Source of the DNA: Acidobacteriaceae bacterium
GTDB taxonomy: Bacteria; Acidobacteriota; Terriglobia; Terriglobales; Acidobacteriaceae
Reading direction: 5' to 3'
Assembly (NCBI GenBank): GCA_003140705.1
Contig: PLKU01000575.1
Span: 4,887-10,630 of the forward strand
Length of the DNA stretch: 5,744 nt
Part shown: positions 5,230 through 5,744 of the stretch, piece by piece
Position numbering within the stretch: the first letter of the stretch is position 1
Layout of the letters: each line of letters begins with the position of its first letter
Notes under the pieces: model-generated
Databases searched by the model: none
Told to the model about the DNA's origin: nothing
The model's input: only the letters and a program-made list of their open reading frames with translations
Made by a program: the position numbers and the translations under genes

Positions 5230-5744
5230 CTAATTCAGCCCGAAAAGGACCTTCTTTTTGGGCGCAAGCGATGCGGCAATCGGCGCATTCAGCGCGTCCA
5301 CCATCGGAGCCAGCAGCTTGAAATGCTTGATCAGCGTCTGCGCAAAATTCGGCTCCAGCGCCGCCTCGGCCGGCAGCGTCGTGCTCAGGCCCCACTGCTT
5401 GCATTTGATTAGGTCCATTGCCGGATGCTCGCACGGAAAACCCTTCGGCGGCCGTGTCAGCGCCTCCCCTTCAAACTCCTTGAAGGTCTTTTTCACTGCC
5501 GGCCGGCTCAGCAATTTCCTGAACGCTGCGTGATTGTCCAGCATCCAATGCCGGATCGCCGCCAGTTGTTCCTTCTCCGGCATGTAAGCGCCGGCGGCAA
5601 TCACCACGCCCTTCGGGCTTACCTGGAAGTAGTATCCCGCGCCGGAAGTCTTCTCCATGCCCATATGCGACCACCATGCTGCCACGTGCGTTTTGTAGGG
5701 CAGCTTGTTGTTGCTGAAGCGCGTGTCGCGATAGATGCGGAACA
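5230..5744 (-). CDS. DUF2461 family protein (TIGR02453-like; N-terminus outside window)
   Basis: Conserved protein of unknown biochemical role, common in bacteria and some fungi. The frame runs unbroken to the right edge, so 171 complete codons of a family that is usually about 210-230 residues are visible; the true start lies beyond base 5744. In visible numbering the family's hallmark RDTRFSNNKLPYKTHVAAWW occupies about 5-24. It is followed by SGAGYYFQVSP and the GAYMPEKEQLAAIR block typical of the core, then LTRPPKGFPCEHPAMDLIKCKQW near 97-119. The C-terminus is KKKVLFGLN. The GTG at 5685 is an internal Val (KTHVAAWW), not a start. No clear terminator follows; an imperfect 10-bp hairpin (5238-5263) lies inside the last codons but lacks a U-tail. 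Confidence 0.9.
   Translation of the reverse strand, partial: FRIYRDTRFSNNKLPYKTHVAAWWSHMGMEKTSGAGYYFQVSPKGVVIAAGAYMPEKEQLAAIRHWMLDNHAAFRKLLSRPAVKKTFKEFEGEALTRPPKGFPCEHPAMDLIKCKQWGLSTTLPAEAALEPNFAQTLIKHFKLLAPMVDALNAPIAASLAPKKKVLFGLN

Noticed and set aside
5230..5685. DUF2461 gene starting at the GTG at 5685
   Set aside because: The upstream frame encodes the family hallmark RDTRFSNNKLPYKTH and continues to the window edge; the GTG is an internal Val.
1..5744. CRISPR array, tRNA/rRNA, insertion sequence, integrase or defence cassette
   Set aside because: No regularly spaced repeats, RNA gene signatures, transposase or nuclease motifs, or long terminal repeats were seen on either strand; the gene content reads as ordinary chromosome.

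Overview
The window looks like a piece of a chromosome from an acidobacterium, most likely class Terriglobia (relatives of Granulicella, Edaphobacter, Terriglobus or Acidobacterium). The main reasons are a very large Oar-like TonB-dependent outer-membrane receptor of the kind greatly expanded in these bacteria, GC-rich codon use, and the protein styles of the HU, DUF4260 and DUF2461 genes. This assignment is inferred from protein character, not from a search.

Layout: three genes read rightward and three read leftward, and they converge. On the + strand: the C-terminal 595 residues of the TonB-dependent receptor (1-1788, cut by the left edge); a 101-base gap with a good sigma70-type promoter that overlaps a GC-rich inverted repeat; an exported SxxK serine hydrolase of the beta-lactamase/family VIII esterase superfamily (1890-3224); a 65-base gap with a probable extended -10 promoter; and a membrane methyltransferase of the ICMT/PEMT fold (3290-4033). 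On the - strand, read from the right edge: the C-terminal part of a DUF2461 protein (5230-5744, cut by the right edge); a 333-base non-coding stretch; a single-gene HU-family nucleoid protein (4600-4896) with a strong Shine-Dalgarno and an intrinsic terminator; and a DUF4260 membrane protein (4017-4487). The two convergent blocks overlap by 17 bases at 4017-4033.

The genes do not form an evident pathway. The receptor and the exported hydrolase could both act on envelope or extracellular substrates, and the methyltransferase may be co-transcribed with the hydrolase, but this is only proximity. HU is an independent housekeeping unit.

I see no defence system, CRISPR array, RNA gene, integrase or insertion sequence. 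The most striking non-coding signal is upstream of the HU gene: about eleven A/T tracts spaced on average 10.4 bases apart over roughly 105 bases (5072-5178), the classical signature of intrinsically curved DNA, next to a 16-base dyad (5023-5038). This suggests architectural control, possibly autoregulation, of the HU promoter.
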